Position numbers and translations under genes: made by a program
Shown: in pieces, positions 34,939 to 44,699 of the stretch
How positions within the stretch are numbered: position 1 is the first letter of the stretch
Layout of the letters: each line of letters opens with the position of its first letter
Source: Kutzneria kofuensis
GTDB lineage: Bacteria > Actinomycetota > Actinomycetes > Mycobacteriales > Pseudonocardiaceae
Length of the DNA: 64,000 bases
Reading direction: 5' to 3'
NCBI RefSeq assembly: GCF_014203355.1
Contig: NZ_JACHIR010000001.1
Location: 6,078,038-6,142,037, forward strand
Notes under the pieces: generated by a model
Databases searched by the model: none
What the model was told of the DNA's origin: nothing
What the model saw: the letters and a program-made list of their open reading frames with translations, nothing else

Positions 34939-37287
34939 CTACTTGCCGAAACCGGCCCGGCGAAGCGCGTCGGCCATGGAACCGTTGGCCGGGCGCTCCT
35001 CACGCCGCTGCTGGCCACCGCCACCGCCGCGCTTGGCGCCGCCGCGGTCCTGACGACCACCGCCACCGCGCTGGCCACCACCCTGCCCGCCGGACTTGGC
35101 CTGCGGGCCACCGCGCTCGGGCTCGTCCTCCAGCCGCAGCGTCAGCGAGATCCGCTTGCGCGGGATGTCCACGTCCAGCACCTTCACCCGCACCACGTCA
35201 CCGGACTTGACGACGTCCCGGGGGTCCTTGACGAAGGTGCGCGACATCGCCGACACGTGCACGAGGCCGTCCTGGTGCACGCCGATGTCGATGAACGCGC
35301 CGAACGCGGCCACGTTGGTGACCACGCCCTCCAGCACCATGCCCGGCTTCAGGTCGGCGATCTTCTCGACGCCGTCGGCGAAGGTCGCCGTCTTGAACGC
35401 CGGCCGCGGGTCGCGGCCCGGCTTCTCCAGCTCCTTGAGGATGTCGGTGACGGTCGGCAGGCCGAACGTGTCGTCCACGAACTCCGCCGGCTTGATCGTC
35501 TTCAGCTTGGCGCTGTTGCCGATGAGCTCGGTCAGCGTCAGGTTGTTGGCGGTCAGGATCCGCCGCACCACCGGGTAGGCCTCGGGGTGCACGCTGGAGG
35601 AGTCCAGCGGGTCGTCGCCGCCGGGGATGCGCAGGAAGCCCGCGCACTGCTCGAACGCCTTGGGCCCCAGCCGCGGCACGCCCTTGAGCGCCTCGCGGGA
35701 GCGGAACGGCCCGTTGGCCTCGCGGTGCTGCACGATGTTCTCGGCCAGGCCGGCGCCGATGCCGGACACCCGGGTCAGCAGCGGCGCGGAGGCCGTGTTC
35801 AGGTCGACGCCGACCGCGTTCACGCAGTCCTCGACCACGGCGTCCAGCGACCGGGACAGCTTGGCCTCGGCCAGGTCGTGCTGGTACTGGCCGACGCCGA
35901 TGGACTTGGGGTCGATCTTGACCAGCTCGGCCAGCGGGTCCTGCAGCCGGCGCGCGATGGACACGGCGCCGCGCAGCGACACGTCCATGCCCGGCAGTTC
36001 CTGCGAGGCGTAGGCGGACGCGGAGTAGACGGACGCGCCGGCCTCAGAGACGACGATCTTGGTGAGCTTCAGCTCGGGCCGCAGCTTGATCAGGTCGGCG
36101 GCCAGCTTGTCGGTCTCCCGCGACGCCGTGCCGTTGCCGATCGCGATCAGCTCGACCTTGTGCTCGGCGCACAGCTTCGCCAGCGTGGCCAGGGACTCGT
36201 CCCAGCGGTTGGCCGGCTGGTGCGGGTAGATGGCGGTGGTGGCGACGACCTTGCCGGTGGCGTCGACGACCGCGACCTTCACGCCGGTGCGGAAGCCCGG
36301 GTCCAGGCCCATGGTGGCACGGGTGCCGGCCGGCGCGGCCAGCAGCAGGTCGCGCAGGTTGGTGGCGAACACGCGCACGGCCTCGTCCTCCGCCTCCTGG
36401 CGCAGCCGGGCGCGCAGGTCGACGCCGAGGTGCACGAGAATGCGGGTGCGCCAGGCCCAGCGCACGGTGTCGGTCAGCCACTTGTCGGCCGGGCGGCCCT
36501 GGTTGTCGATGCCGAACCGGGCGGCGATGCGGACCTCGTAGTCGGACGGCTGGCCCTCGACCTGCTCCTCCGGTTCGAGGCTGAGGTCGAGCACCTCCTC
36601 CTTCTCGCCGCGGAACATGGCCAGGATGCGGTGCGAGGGGAGCTTGGTGAACGGCTCGGAGAACTCGAAGTAGTCGCTGAACTTGGCGCCGGCCTCCTGC
36701 TGGCCCTCGCGGACCTTGGACACCAGGCTGCCGCGGGTCCACATCTGCTCGCGCAGCGCGCCGATCAGGTCGGCGTCCTCGCCGAAGCGCTCGACCAGGA
36801 TGGCCCGCGCGCCCTCCAGCGCGGCGGCGGCGTCCGCGACGCCCTTCTCCGCGTCGACGTACTGCGCGGCGGTGGCCTGCGGGTCCAGCGTCGGGTCCGC
36901 GAGCAGGCCGTCGGCCAGCGGCTCCAGGCCGGCCTCGCGGGCGATCTGCGCCTTGGTCCGCCGCTTCGGCTTGTACGGCAGGTAGATGTCCTCCAGCCGC
37001 GCCTTGGAGTCGGCGGTCATGATCTGCTCGCGCAGCGCGTCGTCCAGCTTGCCCTGCTCGGCGATGGACTCCAGGATCGCGGTGCGCCGCTCCTCCAGCT
37101 CGCGCAGGTAGCGCAGGCGCTCCTCCAGGGTGCGCAGCTGGGCGTCGTCCAGGCCGCCGGTTGCTTCCTTGCGGTAGCGGGCGACGAACGGCACGGTGGC
37201 GCCGCCGTCGAGCAGGCCGACGGCCGCGGTCACCTGCCCGTCCCGCACGCCGAGCTCGTCGGCGATCCTCTGCTCAATGGACATCAC
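34939..37287 (-). CDS. tex: Tex-family RNA-binding transcription accessory protein
   Basis: A 782-residue cytoplasmic protein with the full Tex layout: N-terminal helical part, YqgF/RNase-H-like domain ([18 protein letters not shown]), helix-hairpin-helix domain ([18 protein letters not shown]) and an S1 RNA-binding domain ([29 protein letters not shown], split near residue 680). The tail is Gly/Arg-rich and disordered. Tex binds nucleic acids and affects transcription and toxin expression in other bacteria. Start ATG 37287. Confidence 0.95.
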   Translation of the reverse strand: MMSIEQRIADELGVRDGQVTAAVGLLDGGATVPFVARYRKEATGGLDDAQLRTLEERLRYLRELEERRTAILESIAEQGKLDDALREQIMTADSKARLEDIYLPYKPKRRTKAQIAREAGLEPLADGLLADPTLDPQATAAQYVDAEKGVADAAAALEGARAILVERFGEDADLIGALREQMWTRGSLVSKVREGQQEAGAKFSDYFEFSEPFTKLPSHRILAMFRGEKEEVLDLSLEPEEQVEGQPSDYEVRIAARFGIDNQGRPADKWLTDTVRWAWRTRILVHLGVDLRARLRQEAEDEAVRVFATNLRDLLLAAPAGTRATMGLDPGFRTGVKVAVVDATGKVVATTAIYPHQPANRWDESLATLAKLCAEHKVELIAIGNGTASRETDKLAADLIKLRPELKLTKIVVSEAGASVYSASAYASQELPGMDVSLRGAVSIARRLQDPLAELVKIDPKSIGVGQYQHDLAEAKLSRSLDAVVEDCVNAVGVDLNTASAPLLTRVSGIGAGLAENIVQHREANGPFRSREALKGVPRLGPKAFEQCAGFLRIPGGDDPLDSSSVHPEAYPVVRRILTANNLTLTELIGNSAKLKTIKPAEFVDDTFGLPTVTDILKELEKPGRDPRPAFKTATFADGVEKIADLKPGMVLEGVVTNVAAFGAFIDIGVHQDGLVHVSAMSRTFVKDPRDVVKSGDVVRVKVLDVDIPRKRISLTLRLEDEPERGGPQAKSGGQGGGQRGGGGRQDRGGAKRGGGGGQQRREERPANGSMADALRRAGFGK

Positions 37288-37352
37288 GGCGTCGATTCTG
37301 CCGTCTTGGTGGGAACGCCCTCGCGGTCGGGTGAATATAACGTAATGGTAAC

Positions 37353-37373
37353 TGCTCTAGTCCATGGTACGGT
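37353..37373 (+). promoter_or_regulatory. -10 element with an overlapping dre-like site
   Basis: TGCTCTAGTCCA (37353-37364) differs at one base from the reverse complement of the dre core TGGACTAGACCA found before the chitinase gene. TACGGT (37368-37373) is a TANNNT -10 element ending six bases before GTG 37380, so a DasR-like protein bound here would block the promoter. Confidence 0.4.
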
Positions 37374-37379
37374 CGGGCC

Positions 37380-38498
37380 GTGCGAGTACTGGTCGTCGGT
37401 GGAGGCGTGCTCGGGACGATGCACGCATGGCAGGCCGTTCGGCGCGGCCACGAAGTCCTTCAGATCGAACGGGAACGGCAGGCCAGGGGCGCTTCCGTGC
37501 GCAACTTCGGCCTGGTCTGGGTGGGCGGCCGGGCGCCGGGCGAGGAGCTGGCGACCGCGCGCCGGTCCCGCGAGCTGTGGGAGGAGATCGGCCGGCAGGT
37601 CGAGGGCATCGGCTTCCGGGCCAACGGATCCCTCACCGCGCTGCGGACGCCGCTGGAGATGGCGGTCGCCGAGGAGGTCGTCGCCCGGGACGACGCCGCC
37701 GATCGCGGACTGAAGCTGTTGGCCCCCACCGAGGTTCGTGCCGTGAACCCGGCCCTGCGCGGTGCCGTGCTCGGCGCCCTGCACTGCGAGCGGGACGCCG
37801 CCGTCGAGCCGCGGCTGGCGCAACCCGCGCTGCGGCAACACCTTCTCGCCTCGGGCCGCTACACCTGGTTGCCGGGCCGGGAGGTTCGGGCGTTGCTGGC
37901 TCATGGCGTACGCGATGATCACGGCGACGTGCACGAGGCGGATCTTGTGCTGCTGTGCACCGGGGCCGCGTTGGGCGGCCTGGTGCGGGAGATCGCCGGC
38001 GAGGTGCCGGTGCGGCGGGTGCGGCTGCAGATGACGCAGACCGACCCGCTCGACGAGCCGCTGACCACGTCCGTGGCCGACGGCGACAGCTTCCGCTACT
38101 ACCCGGCGTATCGCGGCGACGCGCTGGACGCCTTGAACCTTGAGCAACCCCAGCCGCCGGTCGCGGCCGAACACAAGATGCAACTCCTTCTCGTGCAACG
38201 GCTCGACGGCTCGCTCACCATCGGCGACACCCACTCCTACGACGAGCCGTTCGCCTTCGACGTCGACTCCGCGCCCTACGAACACCTCGTCGAGGTCGCC
38301 GAATCCCTGCTGGGTCGGCCGTTGCCGCCGATCCGGCGGCGCTGGGCCGGCGTGTACGCGCAGCACATTGATCCGGCCGCGGTCGTGCACCGGGCCCGGG
38401 TCGCCGACAACGCCTGGCTGGTCACCGGACCCGGTGGCCGGGGCATGACCTGTTCGCCGGCGATCGCCGAGCGCACCGCGACGGAGGCCGGACTGTGA
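37380..38498 (+). CDS. FAD-dependent oxidoreductase of the phosphonate-linked type (TIGR03364-like)
   Basis: A 372-residue DAO-fold flavoenzyme. The FAD-binding motif is VLVVGGGVLGTMHAWQA, followed by the variant ERERQARGASVRNFGLVWVGGR. The C-terminus has GVYAQHIDP and VTGPGGRGMT. This group is found next to phosphonatase-like hydrolases and related members oxidise 2-aminoethylphosphonate-type substrates; exact specificity is inferred. The GTG at 37380 appears leaderless. Its stop overlaps the next gene by four bases. Confidence 0.82.
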   Translation: MRVLVVGGGVLGTMHAWQAVRRGHEVLQIERERQARGASVRNFGLVWVGGRAPGEELATARRSRELWEEIGRQVEGIGFRANGSLTALRTPLEMAVAEEVVARDDAADRGLKLLAPTEVRAVNPALRGAVLGALHCERDAAVEPRLAQPALRQHLLASGRYTWLPGREVRALLAHGVRDDHGDVHEADLVLLCTGAALGGLVREIAGEVPVRRVRLQMTQTDPLDEPLTTSVADGDSFRYYPAYRGDALDALNLEQPQPPVAAEHKMQLLLVQRLDGSLTIGDTHSYDEPFAFDVDSAPYEHLVEVAESLLGRPLPPIRRRWAGVYAQHIDPAAVVHRARVADNAWLVTGPGGRGMTCSPAIAERTATEAGL

Positions 38499-39160
38499 CG
38501 ATCAGTTTGGCAGTACTGGACATGGCCGGCACCACCGTCGCCGACGACGGCCTGGTGGAGCGGGCCTTCACCGAGGCCGTCGCCGCGGTCGAAGTGTCCG
38601 AACAGGACGGTCGCTTCCCGGCGATGCTGGACCACGTGCGTCGCACGATGGGCCAGTCCAAGATCGTCGTCTTCCGGGCTCTGCTGCCGGAAACCGAGGC
38701 GCAGCAGGCGAACACGGCGTTCGAGGCCGCGTACAGCCGGCTCGTCGAGACCGGCCGCTGCGAGCCGGTTCCCGGCGCCGAGCAGGCGATCAAGGATCTC
38801 CGGGCCGCCGGGGTTCGGGTAGCCCTCACCACCGGCTTCGCCCGTCCCACCCAGGACGCCATCCTCGCCGCCCTGGGCTGGCACGACCTCGTCGACATCG
38901 CCCTCACCCCGGCCGATGCCGGTCGCGGCCGACCCTTCCCCGACATGGTGCTCACCGCCGTACTGCGCCTCGGCATCGACGACGTCCGCGACGTCGCCGT
39001 CGTCGGCGACACCCCGTCGGACGTGGTCAGCGGCCTCCGTGCCGGCGCCTCCATCGCAGCGGGCGTGCTCACCGGCGCCGGCACACGCACCGAATTCGAG
39101 GCCGTCAAAGCCACGCACGTCCTGGAGTCCGTGCGCGACCTGCCGGCGTTGCTCAGCTGA
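38495..39160 (+). CDS. Phosphonatase-like HAD hydrolase
   Basis: A 221-residue HAD-superfamily enzyme. Motif I reads VLDMAGTTVADDG (nucleophile Asp), with Met-Ala-Gly-Thr as in phosphonoacetaldehyde hydrolases; VALTTGFAR is motif II and VVGDTPSDVVSG motif IV. It matches the phosphonatase-like group coupled to the upstream flavoenzyme. The two could release phosphate from an aminoalkylphosphonate. No phosphonate transporter is nearby. The gene ends exactly where Rhs-like sequence begins. Confidence 0.85.
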   Translation: MTISLAVLDMAGTTVADDGLVERAFTEAVAAVEVSEQDGRFPAMLDHVRRTMGQSKIVVFRALLPETEAQQANTAFEAAYSRLVETGRCEPVPGAEQAIKDLRAAGVRVALTTGFARPTQDAILAALGWHDLVDIALTPADAGRGRPFPDMVLTAVLRLGIDDVRDVAVVGDTPSDVVSGLRAGASIAAGVLTGAGTRTEFEAVKATHVLESVRDLPALLS

Positions 39161-39162
39161 GC

Positions 39163-41328
39163 GCGAGCGCCACCGTCCATCGGGACTGGCCGGTTGGCCT
39201 CCAACGCCTGAACGGCAAGGCCTACACGTCGAAGGTCCTCGGCTACAACGCCCAGTACAAACCGGTTTCCATCCAGCTCACGGTGCCGGACAGCGAGGGT
39301 CTGCTGGCCGGGACCTACACCTACGGCACTAAGTACAATGTGGACGGTAGCGTCTACGCCAGCAACTACGCGGCCGCCGGCAACCTGCCGGCCGAGTCGG
39401 TGCTGTACACGTACAACGATCTCGGCGGGCTGCAGAGCAGCAGCGGTGGCTACGACGGCAACACCTTCGAGTACGTCACCGACACGCAGTACACCCGCTA
39501 CGGCGAGGTCGCCCGCACGCAGCTGGGCGAGCCGGGCAAGCGGGTGTGGCTGTCGAACTACTACGACGACCACACCCGCCAGGTGAACCGGATGATCGTC
39601 GACGCCGAGGTGTCGGCGCCGATGCAGGCCGACGTCCACTACACCTACGACCACGCCGGCAACGTCACCTCGATCGCCGACACGCCCCAGGGCAAGCCGG
39701 CCGACATCCAGTGCTTCACGCTGGACTACCTGCAGCGCATCACCGAGGCGTGGACGCCGAGCGGCGGCTGCGACCAGGCGCCGGCCGTGGCCACGCTGTC
39801 CGGGCCGGCCCCGTACTGGCAGTCCTTCGCGTACGACAAGGTCGGCAACCGCCTCGCCGAGACCGATCACACCGCCGCCGGCGACACGGTCAGCACCAGC
39901 GCTTTCCCGCCCACCGGCCACACCCTCAGCGGTGTGTCCAGCACCGGGCCGGGCGGCGCCAAGTCGAGCCAGTACGTCTACGACGCCAGCGGCAACACCA
40001 TCACCCGCAAGCTGCCCGGTGCCACGCAGCAGCTGGACTGGGACGCCGACGGGCGCCTGGCGAAGGTCACCGAGGGCAGCAATGTCACCGACTTCGTCTA
40101 CGACGCCGACGGCAACCGCCTGATCCGGCACGACAACACCGGCGCCACGCTGTACCTGGCCGGCGAGGAACTGCGCATCACCAAGGCCGGCGCGGCCGAG
40201 GCCACCCGCTACTACAGCTACGGCAAGAGAACCGTTGCCGTGCGGGACGGTTCCGGCCTGTCCTGGCTGGCCGGCGACATACAGGACACGTCGCAGATCG
40301 CGATCGGCAGCGACTCGCAGCAGGTGACCCAGCGCCGGCAGTTGCCGTTCGGCGCCCCACGCGGCGGCTCGGCGCTCTTCCCGGGGCAGAAGGGTTTCGT
40401 CGGCGGCACCATCGACTCCTCGATCGGCCTGACCCAGCTGGGCATCCGCGAGTACGACCCGACGCTGGGGCGGTTCCTGTCCGTCGACCCGGTGGCCAAC
40501 CAGGACGACTCGCAGCAGCTGCACGGCTACACCTACGCCGACAACAACCCCATCACCAAGATGGACCCGTCCGGCGCCGACTGGTTCACCGACTACCTCA
40601 ACATCATCACCGGGCCGCCGCCGGCGCCGCCGGCCGCCGGGGCCCGCCGCTGCCGATCCCGATGGGACCGATGCAGACGCCGGCGCGGCCGCCGACAGTG
40701 AAGAACCAGAAGCTCAACAAGATCGTCCAGGGCTCCTACGCCAGGCCGCAGGTCTCCCAGGCGATCGGCCGCGGCACGGTGGCCGACGCGCTGCGCTACG
40801 AGCTGCACAACGGCGTCCAGGTCAACAACAAGTGGCACTACCAGAAGGCGGCCGACCAGTTCAACCGCCTGGCCCAAGTGGCTGGAGGACGTGCGCACCA
40901 ACAAGGAGATCGCCGACGAGGCGGACATCAACGTGGCCAAGGCCGAAGCCGAGGACCTGGGGGACGCGCTGAACACGGGCGACCGGTCCGGCGCCGTGAT
41001 CAACGAGATCAGGGCCAAGGACTCCAGCGGCAACCACGACTTCCGCAACGCGATCGAGAACTCCTACGGGCTGACCGGCGTCAACGACAGCGTCAAGAAG
41101 ATCACCGGCGCCGACTTCGACTACCCCGAGCACGGCCGGCCGCGACTGAAGGCCGCGCCCAAGTTCGTCGCCCGCGGCGTCGGCGCGCTCAACGTGCTCT
41201 CGTTCGGTTCGGACGTCGTCAACCAGGGCTGGAAGGAAGCCACGTTCAACCTGGTGGACCCGACCGGCGTCGGCCATCAGTACCTGGAGATGCTGCAGCA
41301 GTGCGACAACGGCGGGTGCATCGCGTGA
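39163..41328 (+). pseudogene. 5'-truncated, doubly frameshifted Rhs C-terminal module with toxin-like tip
   Basis: Homology to Rhs/YD-repeat proteins starts at about 39196 (LNGKAYTSKVLGYNAQYKP) with no start codon, signal or N-terminal shell upstream. YD repeats (YVYDASGNTITRKLPG, FVYDADGNRLIRHDN) lead to the Rhs core GIREYDPTLGRFLSVDPV and YTYADNNPITKMDPSG near 40580. The tip then changes frame at about 40640 (one base short, near GGGGCCC) and returns near 40873 (one base extra, GCCCAAG), and continues to the stop at 41328. The tip of about 230 residues begins QKLNKIVQGSYARPQVSQ, a common post-Rhs spacer; the last 140 residues match no toxin I know. It may be a dead remnant, an orphan toxin cassette, or an intact gene with two sequencing errors. 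Confidence 0.75.
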
Positions 41329-41389
41329 TCCGCGCCTACGATGCCGGCGTGGCACGCGACGGAGGAACCGGATCACCGATGCCGATGCA

Positions 41390-41782
41390 GTGGAGCCTCG
41401 GCGTGCTCGGCGACCTGATGTGGCTCGGCTGCCGGAAACGCGGCAGCACCTGGCCAGGCTGATCGTCGACGAGGTCGAGGCCGCGCTGGCCAACGGCCGC
41501 GAGCTGCGGCCGCCGCTCATGGGCGAGGTGGTGCCGGATGCCCTGTGGTTCCCGGCGCTGGAGCCGACCCTGGAGCGGTATCCGGCCGACCGCGAGCGAC
41601 TCTCCGCGCAGCTGCAGGTGGTGTTCGAGGCGTACCAGGCCGACGGTCCCGCCCGGGACTCGATCCGGTACGCGCTGGAGAACTACGTCTTCGAGTACCT
41701 CGTCGAGCCGGGCTACCGGGAGATCGTGGCCGAGGTGCACCCGCTGCTGTCCACTGTGGTGGATCGGGTGATGCCGGGCTGA
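41390..41782 (+). CDS. Hypothetical protein, possible immunity protein to the Rhs tip
   Basis: A 130-residue, acidic, helical protein starting at GTG 41390 without a good ribosome site; a GGAGGAA at 41361 is too far upstream. Nothing in it is recognised. Its place directly after a toxin-like Rhs tip, and its size, fit an immunity gene. The overlapping frame from GTG 41325 stops after 45 codons. Confidence 0.5.
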   Translation: MEPRRARRPDVARLPETRQHLARLIVDEVEAALANGRELRPPLMGEVVPDALWFPALEPTLERYPADRERLSAQLQVVFEAYQADGPARDSIRYALENYVFEYLVEPGYREIVAEVHPLLSTVVDRVMPG

Positions 41783-41783
41783 C

Positions 41784-42365
41784 TCAGGCCCGGATCAGCG
41801 GGACCAGCACCTCGTCGACGATCTCGGTGATGACGTCGTCGTCGAGCGGCGCGCCGTTGGTGAGGAAGTGGTCGCGCATCAGGGCGGGGCCGACGGCGGC
41901 GACGCGGAGGGTGAGCGCGCCGGGGCGCGCCTCGCCGCGGGCGGCGGCGCGCCGGATGAGGTCGAGCATGAGCTGGTTGCGGCGTTCGACGAAGCGCTCC
42001 CGGTGCCGGAGCATCGTCTCGCGGTCGGCGTCCATCTCGGCCATCACGCCCCGTACGGCCACGCCCACCGGGCTGTTCAGGGCGTCGGCCATGGCCCGCA
42101 GCGCGGCGAGCAGGTCGCCGCGCAGCTCGCCGGTGTCGGGCAGCTCGCCGGCGGTGGGGAAGACGTTCAGGACGGCATCCATCATCAGCTCGGCGCGGCC
42201 GGGCCAGCGCCGGTACAGCGACGCCTTGCTGGTGCGGGCCCGTTCGGCCACCCGCTCCATGGTCAGCCGCGCGTAGCCGACCTCCACCAGCTCGTCCAGG
42301 GCCGCCGCGAAGATGGCCTGGTTGAGCTCGTCGCCGCGCCGTCGCGGCCCCTTCCGGTGATCCAC
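41784..42365 (-). CDS. TetR-family transcriptional regulator
   Basis: A 193-residue repressor. The helix-turn-helix reads LTMERVAERARTSKASLYRRWPGRAEL (split around residue 45), followed by an effector domain of the TetR_C_11-like type. GTG 42365 is the start. It is divergent from the glycosyltransferase gene and the shared promoter region has two matching 23-bp palindromes, so it almost certainly regulates itself and the glycosyltransferase/P450-like cassette. Confidence 0.92.
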   Translation of the reverse strand: MDHRKGPRRRGDELNQAIFAAALDELVEVGYARLTMERVAERARTSKASLYRRWPGRAELMMDAVLNVFPTAGELPDTGELRGDLLAALRAMADALNSPVGVAVRGVMAEMDADRETMLRHRERFVERRNQLMLDLIRRAAARGEARPGALTLRVAAVGPALMRDHFLTNGAPLDDDVITEIVDEVLVPLIRA

Positions 42366-42382
42366 GCCACCCGCCCGTTCGA

Positions 42383-42405
42383 TTAGAGTCCGTTGCGTTC
42401 TCTAA
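42383..42405. promoter_or_regulatory. TetR operator, site 1
   Basis: A 23-bp inverted repeat with ends TTAGAG and CTCTAA and inner CGTTGCGTT. It lies 17 bp upstream of the tetR start and shares 16 of 23 bases with site 2. Confidence 0.75.
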
Positions 42406-42425
42406 CGCCCGGGACTACCGTCAGG

Positions 42426-42448
42426 ATAGAAAACGTTTCGTTCTCTAT
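42426..42448. promoter_or_regulatory. TetR operator, site 2
   Basis: A 23-bp inverted repeat with ends ATAGA and TCTAT and inner CGTTTCGTTC. It lies 12 bp before the GTG of the glycosyltransferase gene; the centres of the two sites are 43 bp apart, four helical turns. Confidence 0.75.
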
Positions 42449-42460
42449 GGGGGAGTCCTC

Positions 42461-43591
42461 GTGCGTGTTCTCGTAGTTTCGGCCCCCGGTGTGGGGCATG
42501 TCTTCCCGATGGTCCCTTTGACCTGGGCGTTGCGCGCGGCCGGACACGACGTCCTCGTCGCCACGTCGAGTGACGCGCTGGTCGTGGCCGACGCCGGCCT
42601 GCCGGTGGTCGACGCGCTGCCCGGGTTGGACATCCGGGAGCGGTTCCTCAAGATGCGGGAGGAGCACCCGGAGCAGTTCGCGGAGTTCGCCGCCCGCCGC
42701 GTCACCGACGTCCGCGAGATGGGGGAGTTCCTGCCGACCCTGACCCGCCCGCTGCTGCCGGGCACCATGGCCGTCGCCGAGCGGTTCCGGCCGGACGTCG
42801 TCGTGCAGGGTGTGCTGGGCGGTTCCGGCCTGATCGTCGCCGGCAAGCTGGGCGTGCCGTGGGTCGGCCACGGCTTCGGCTTCGTGCGCAGCGAAGGCGT
42901 GGTTGAGGCGTTCCGCGAGCACATGGCCGCGGAGTTCGAGCAGCACGGCGCCGAGCTGCCGGAGCGCCGCGCCTACGTCGACGTCGCCCCGCCCAGCATG
43001 CTCGCCGGCGAGCCGGAGGGCTGGTCGATGCGGTACGTGCCGTACAACGGCGGCGGCGTCGAACCGTCCTGGCTGGCCGAGACCGGCGACCGGCCGCGGG
43101 TCGCGGTCACGCTCGGCACCGTCGCGCCGAAGATGAACGGCCTCGGCCCGGTCGAGCGGATCATCGCCGCGGCGCCCGACGTCGACGCCGAGTTCGTCCT
43201 CGCCCTCGGCGACCAGGTCGACCTCGACGGCCTCGGGACGCTGCCGCCGAACGTCCGGGCGGCCGGCTGGGTGCCGCTGAACTCGTTGCTGGCCACCAGT
43301 TCCCTGCTGATCCACCACGGCGGCGCGGGCACCGCGATGACACCGCTGGCGCTGGGCGTGCCGCAGCTGGTCGCGCCCAGCGGCGCCGACCGGTACATCA
43401 ACGCCGCCGCCGTCCACAGCCGTGGCGTCGGCCTGCAGGTCGAGGAGGAGGAACTGGACGCGCGGGTGATCAACCAGCTGCTCGACGAGGAGAAGTACCG
43501 CGTCACGGCGGCCGAGGTCGCCGCCGAGATCGCGGCCATGCCGTCACCGGCCGAGGTGGCCGCGCGGCTGGTCGATTTCGTTCGGGGGTGA
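42461..43591 (+). CDS. GT1 glycosyltransferase of the macrolide/EryCIII type
   Basis: A 376-residue GT-B enzyme. The N-terminal MRVLVVSAPGVGHVFPMVPLTWALRAAGHDV is typical of antibiotic glycosyltransferases (split over residues 1-31). The donor-binding region is AAGWVPLNSLLATSSLLIHHGGAGT and ALGVPQLVAPSGADRYINA. GGGGGAG precedes GTG 42461. The next gene encodes a P450 homologue without its haem cysteine, the known type of activator for EryCIII/DesVII glycosyltransferases. No sugar-biosynthesis or aglycone genes are near, so its acceptor may be a resident or foreign macrolide-like compound. Confidence 0.9.
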   Translation: MRVLVVSAPGVGHVFPMVPLTWALRAAGHDVLVATSSDALVVADAGLPVVDALPGLDIRERFLKMREEHPEQFAEFAARRVTDVREMGEFLPTLTRPLLPGTMAVAERFRPDVVVQGVLGGSGLIVAGKLGVPWVGHGFGFVRSEGVVEAFREHMAAEFEQHGAELPERRAYVDVAPPSMLAGEPEGWSMRYVPYNGGGVEPSWLAETGDRPRVAVTLGTVAPKMNGLGPVERIIAAAPDVDAEFVLALGDQVDLDGLGTLPPNVRAAGWVPLNSLLATSSLLIHHGGAGTAMTPLALGVPQLVAPSGADRYINAAAVHSRGVGLQVEEEELDARVINQLLDEEKYRVTAAEVAAEIAAMPSPAEVAARLVDFVRG

Positions 43592-43655
43592 ACCGATCGG
43601 CCCCGGCGCTCGTGTCACCGTCACTTGACGCGAACGGCACGGGGGTGGGCAGGAC

Positions 43656-44699
43656 ATGTGCGAGCGGCCGACACTCGAGCGACCACGGGTCGTCCCGACG
43701 ATCACTCCCGGCGGTGCGAAGGTGTGGCTGGTCACCGGATATCAGGACGTGCGAGCCGGGCTTTCCGACCCGCGGCTGAGCCGGGACACCCGCGCGGCCG
43801 GGCACGTGATCGACGGCGACATCGACGGCCAGGCGTTGCGGGGCCTGCCGATGGGCGTAGCGGAACCGTTGTTGCGCACGGAAAACGCCGCCCGGCTGCG
43901 GCGGCTGGCCGCCACGGTGTTCACCGCCGAGCGGGTGGAGCCGCTGCGGCCGCGGATCGCCGGGCTGGCGGCGGAACTGCTGGCGCCGCTGCGCAACCAG
44001 CGGTCGGTCGACCTGGTCGCCGAGGTCGCCCGGCCGCTGCCGGTGCTGCTGACGTGCGGACTGCTCGGATTGCCGATGGAGGACAAGACCCGTTCGTGGA
44101 CCGAGGTTTTGCTCGCCGTCCACGAACGGGCCGGTTCCTCGCTGCGGAGCCACCTCCGGGCGGTCGCCGACAGCGACCTCGTCGAGGCGTTGGCGGCGGT
44201 CGAGGCGACCGACGACGAGCTGCTGAACCTGCTGGCGATGCTGGTCGTCGGCGGCGTCGAGATCGCCGGCGGTTTCGTCGCCAACGCGATGTCGGCGCTG
44301 TTGGAGAATCCGCGCCGGGTGGCGCTGGTCCGCACCGAGCCGGCGCTGCTGCCGGACCTGGTCGCGGATCTGGTCAGCGGCAGCGATCCGTTGCACGTGG
44401 GCACTTTCCGGTACACCACCGAGTCGGTTCGATTAGGTGACACGGTGATTCCGGCCGGCGAGGTCGTGATGCTCGCCGGAACCGACTGTCCGTCCGATCG
44501 GCGCGAAGTCGGCACGGTCGGGCACGGCGTGCAGTACCGGATCGGGGCACTGCTCGGCCGGGTGTTGGCAGAAACGGTGCTGGAGCTGCTGGTCGCGGAG
44601 TTCCCGACGGTGCGGCTCGCGGTGCCGGCGGAACAGGTGCCGTGGCAGTTCACCCAGCTCAGCCGGGCGGTCGAGAGCCTGCCGGTCGAGGTCAGCTGA
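43656..44699 (+). CDS. Cytochrome P450-like protein lacking the haem ligand (candidate glycosyltransferase activator)
   Basis: A 347-residue P450-fold protein, shorter than the usual 400. The haem loop reads VGHGVQYRIGALLGR (about 288-302) where active enzymes have FGxGxHxCxG: the cysteine is Arg295. The K-helix ExxR is also lost (VADLVSGSDP) and about 30 residues before the haem loop are missing, while the beta-sheet motif FRYTTESVRLGDTVIPAGEVV is kept. It therefore cannot be a normal monooxygenase. EryCII, DesVIII and TylM3 show the same losses and serve as partners of macrolide glycosyltransferases. Being 64 bp after such a gene makes this role likely. Alternatively it is a decaying P450. 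Confidence 0.82.
   Translation: MCERPTLERPRVVPTITPGGAKVWLVTGYQDVRAGLSDPRLSRDTRAAGHVIDGDIDGQALRGLPMGVAEPLLRTENAARLRRLAATVFTAERVEPLRPRIAGLAAELLAPLRNQRSVDLVAEVARPLPVLLTCGLLGLPMEDKTRSWTEVLLAVHERAGSSLRSHLRAVADSDLVEALAAVEATDDELLNLLAMLVVGGVEIAGGFVANAMSALLENPRRVALVRTEPALLPDLVADLVSGSDPLHVGTFRYTTESVRLGDTVIPAGEVVMLAGTDCPSDRREVGTVGHGVQYRIGALLGRVLAETVLELLVAEFPTVRLAVPAEQVPWQFTQLSRAVESLPVEVS

Noticed and set aside
34825-37713. Plus-strand open frame of about 960 codons opposite tex
   Set aside because: Tex is unmistakable on the minus strand; the other frame has no motif or start signal.
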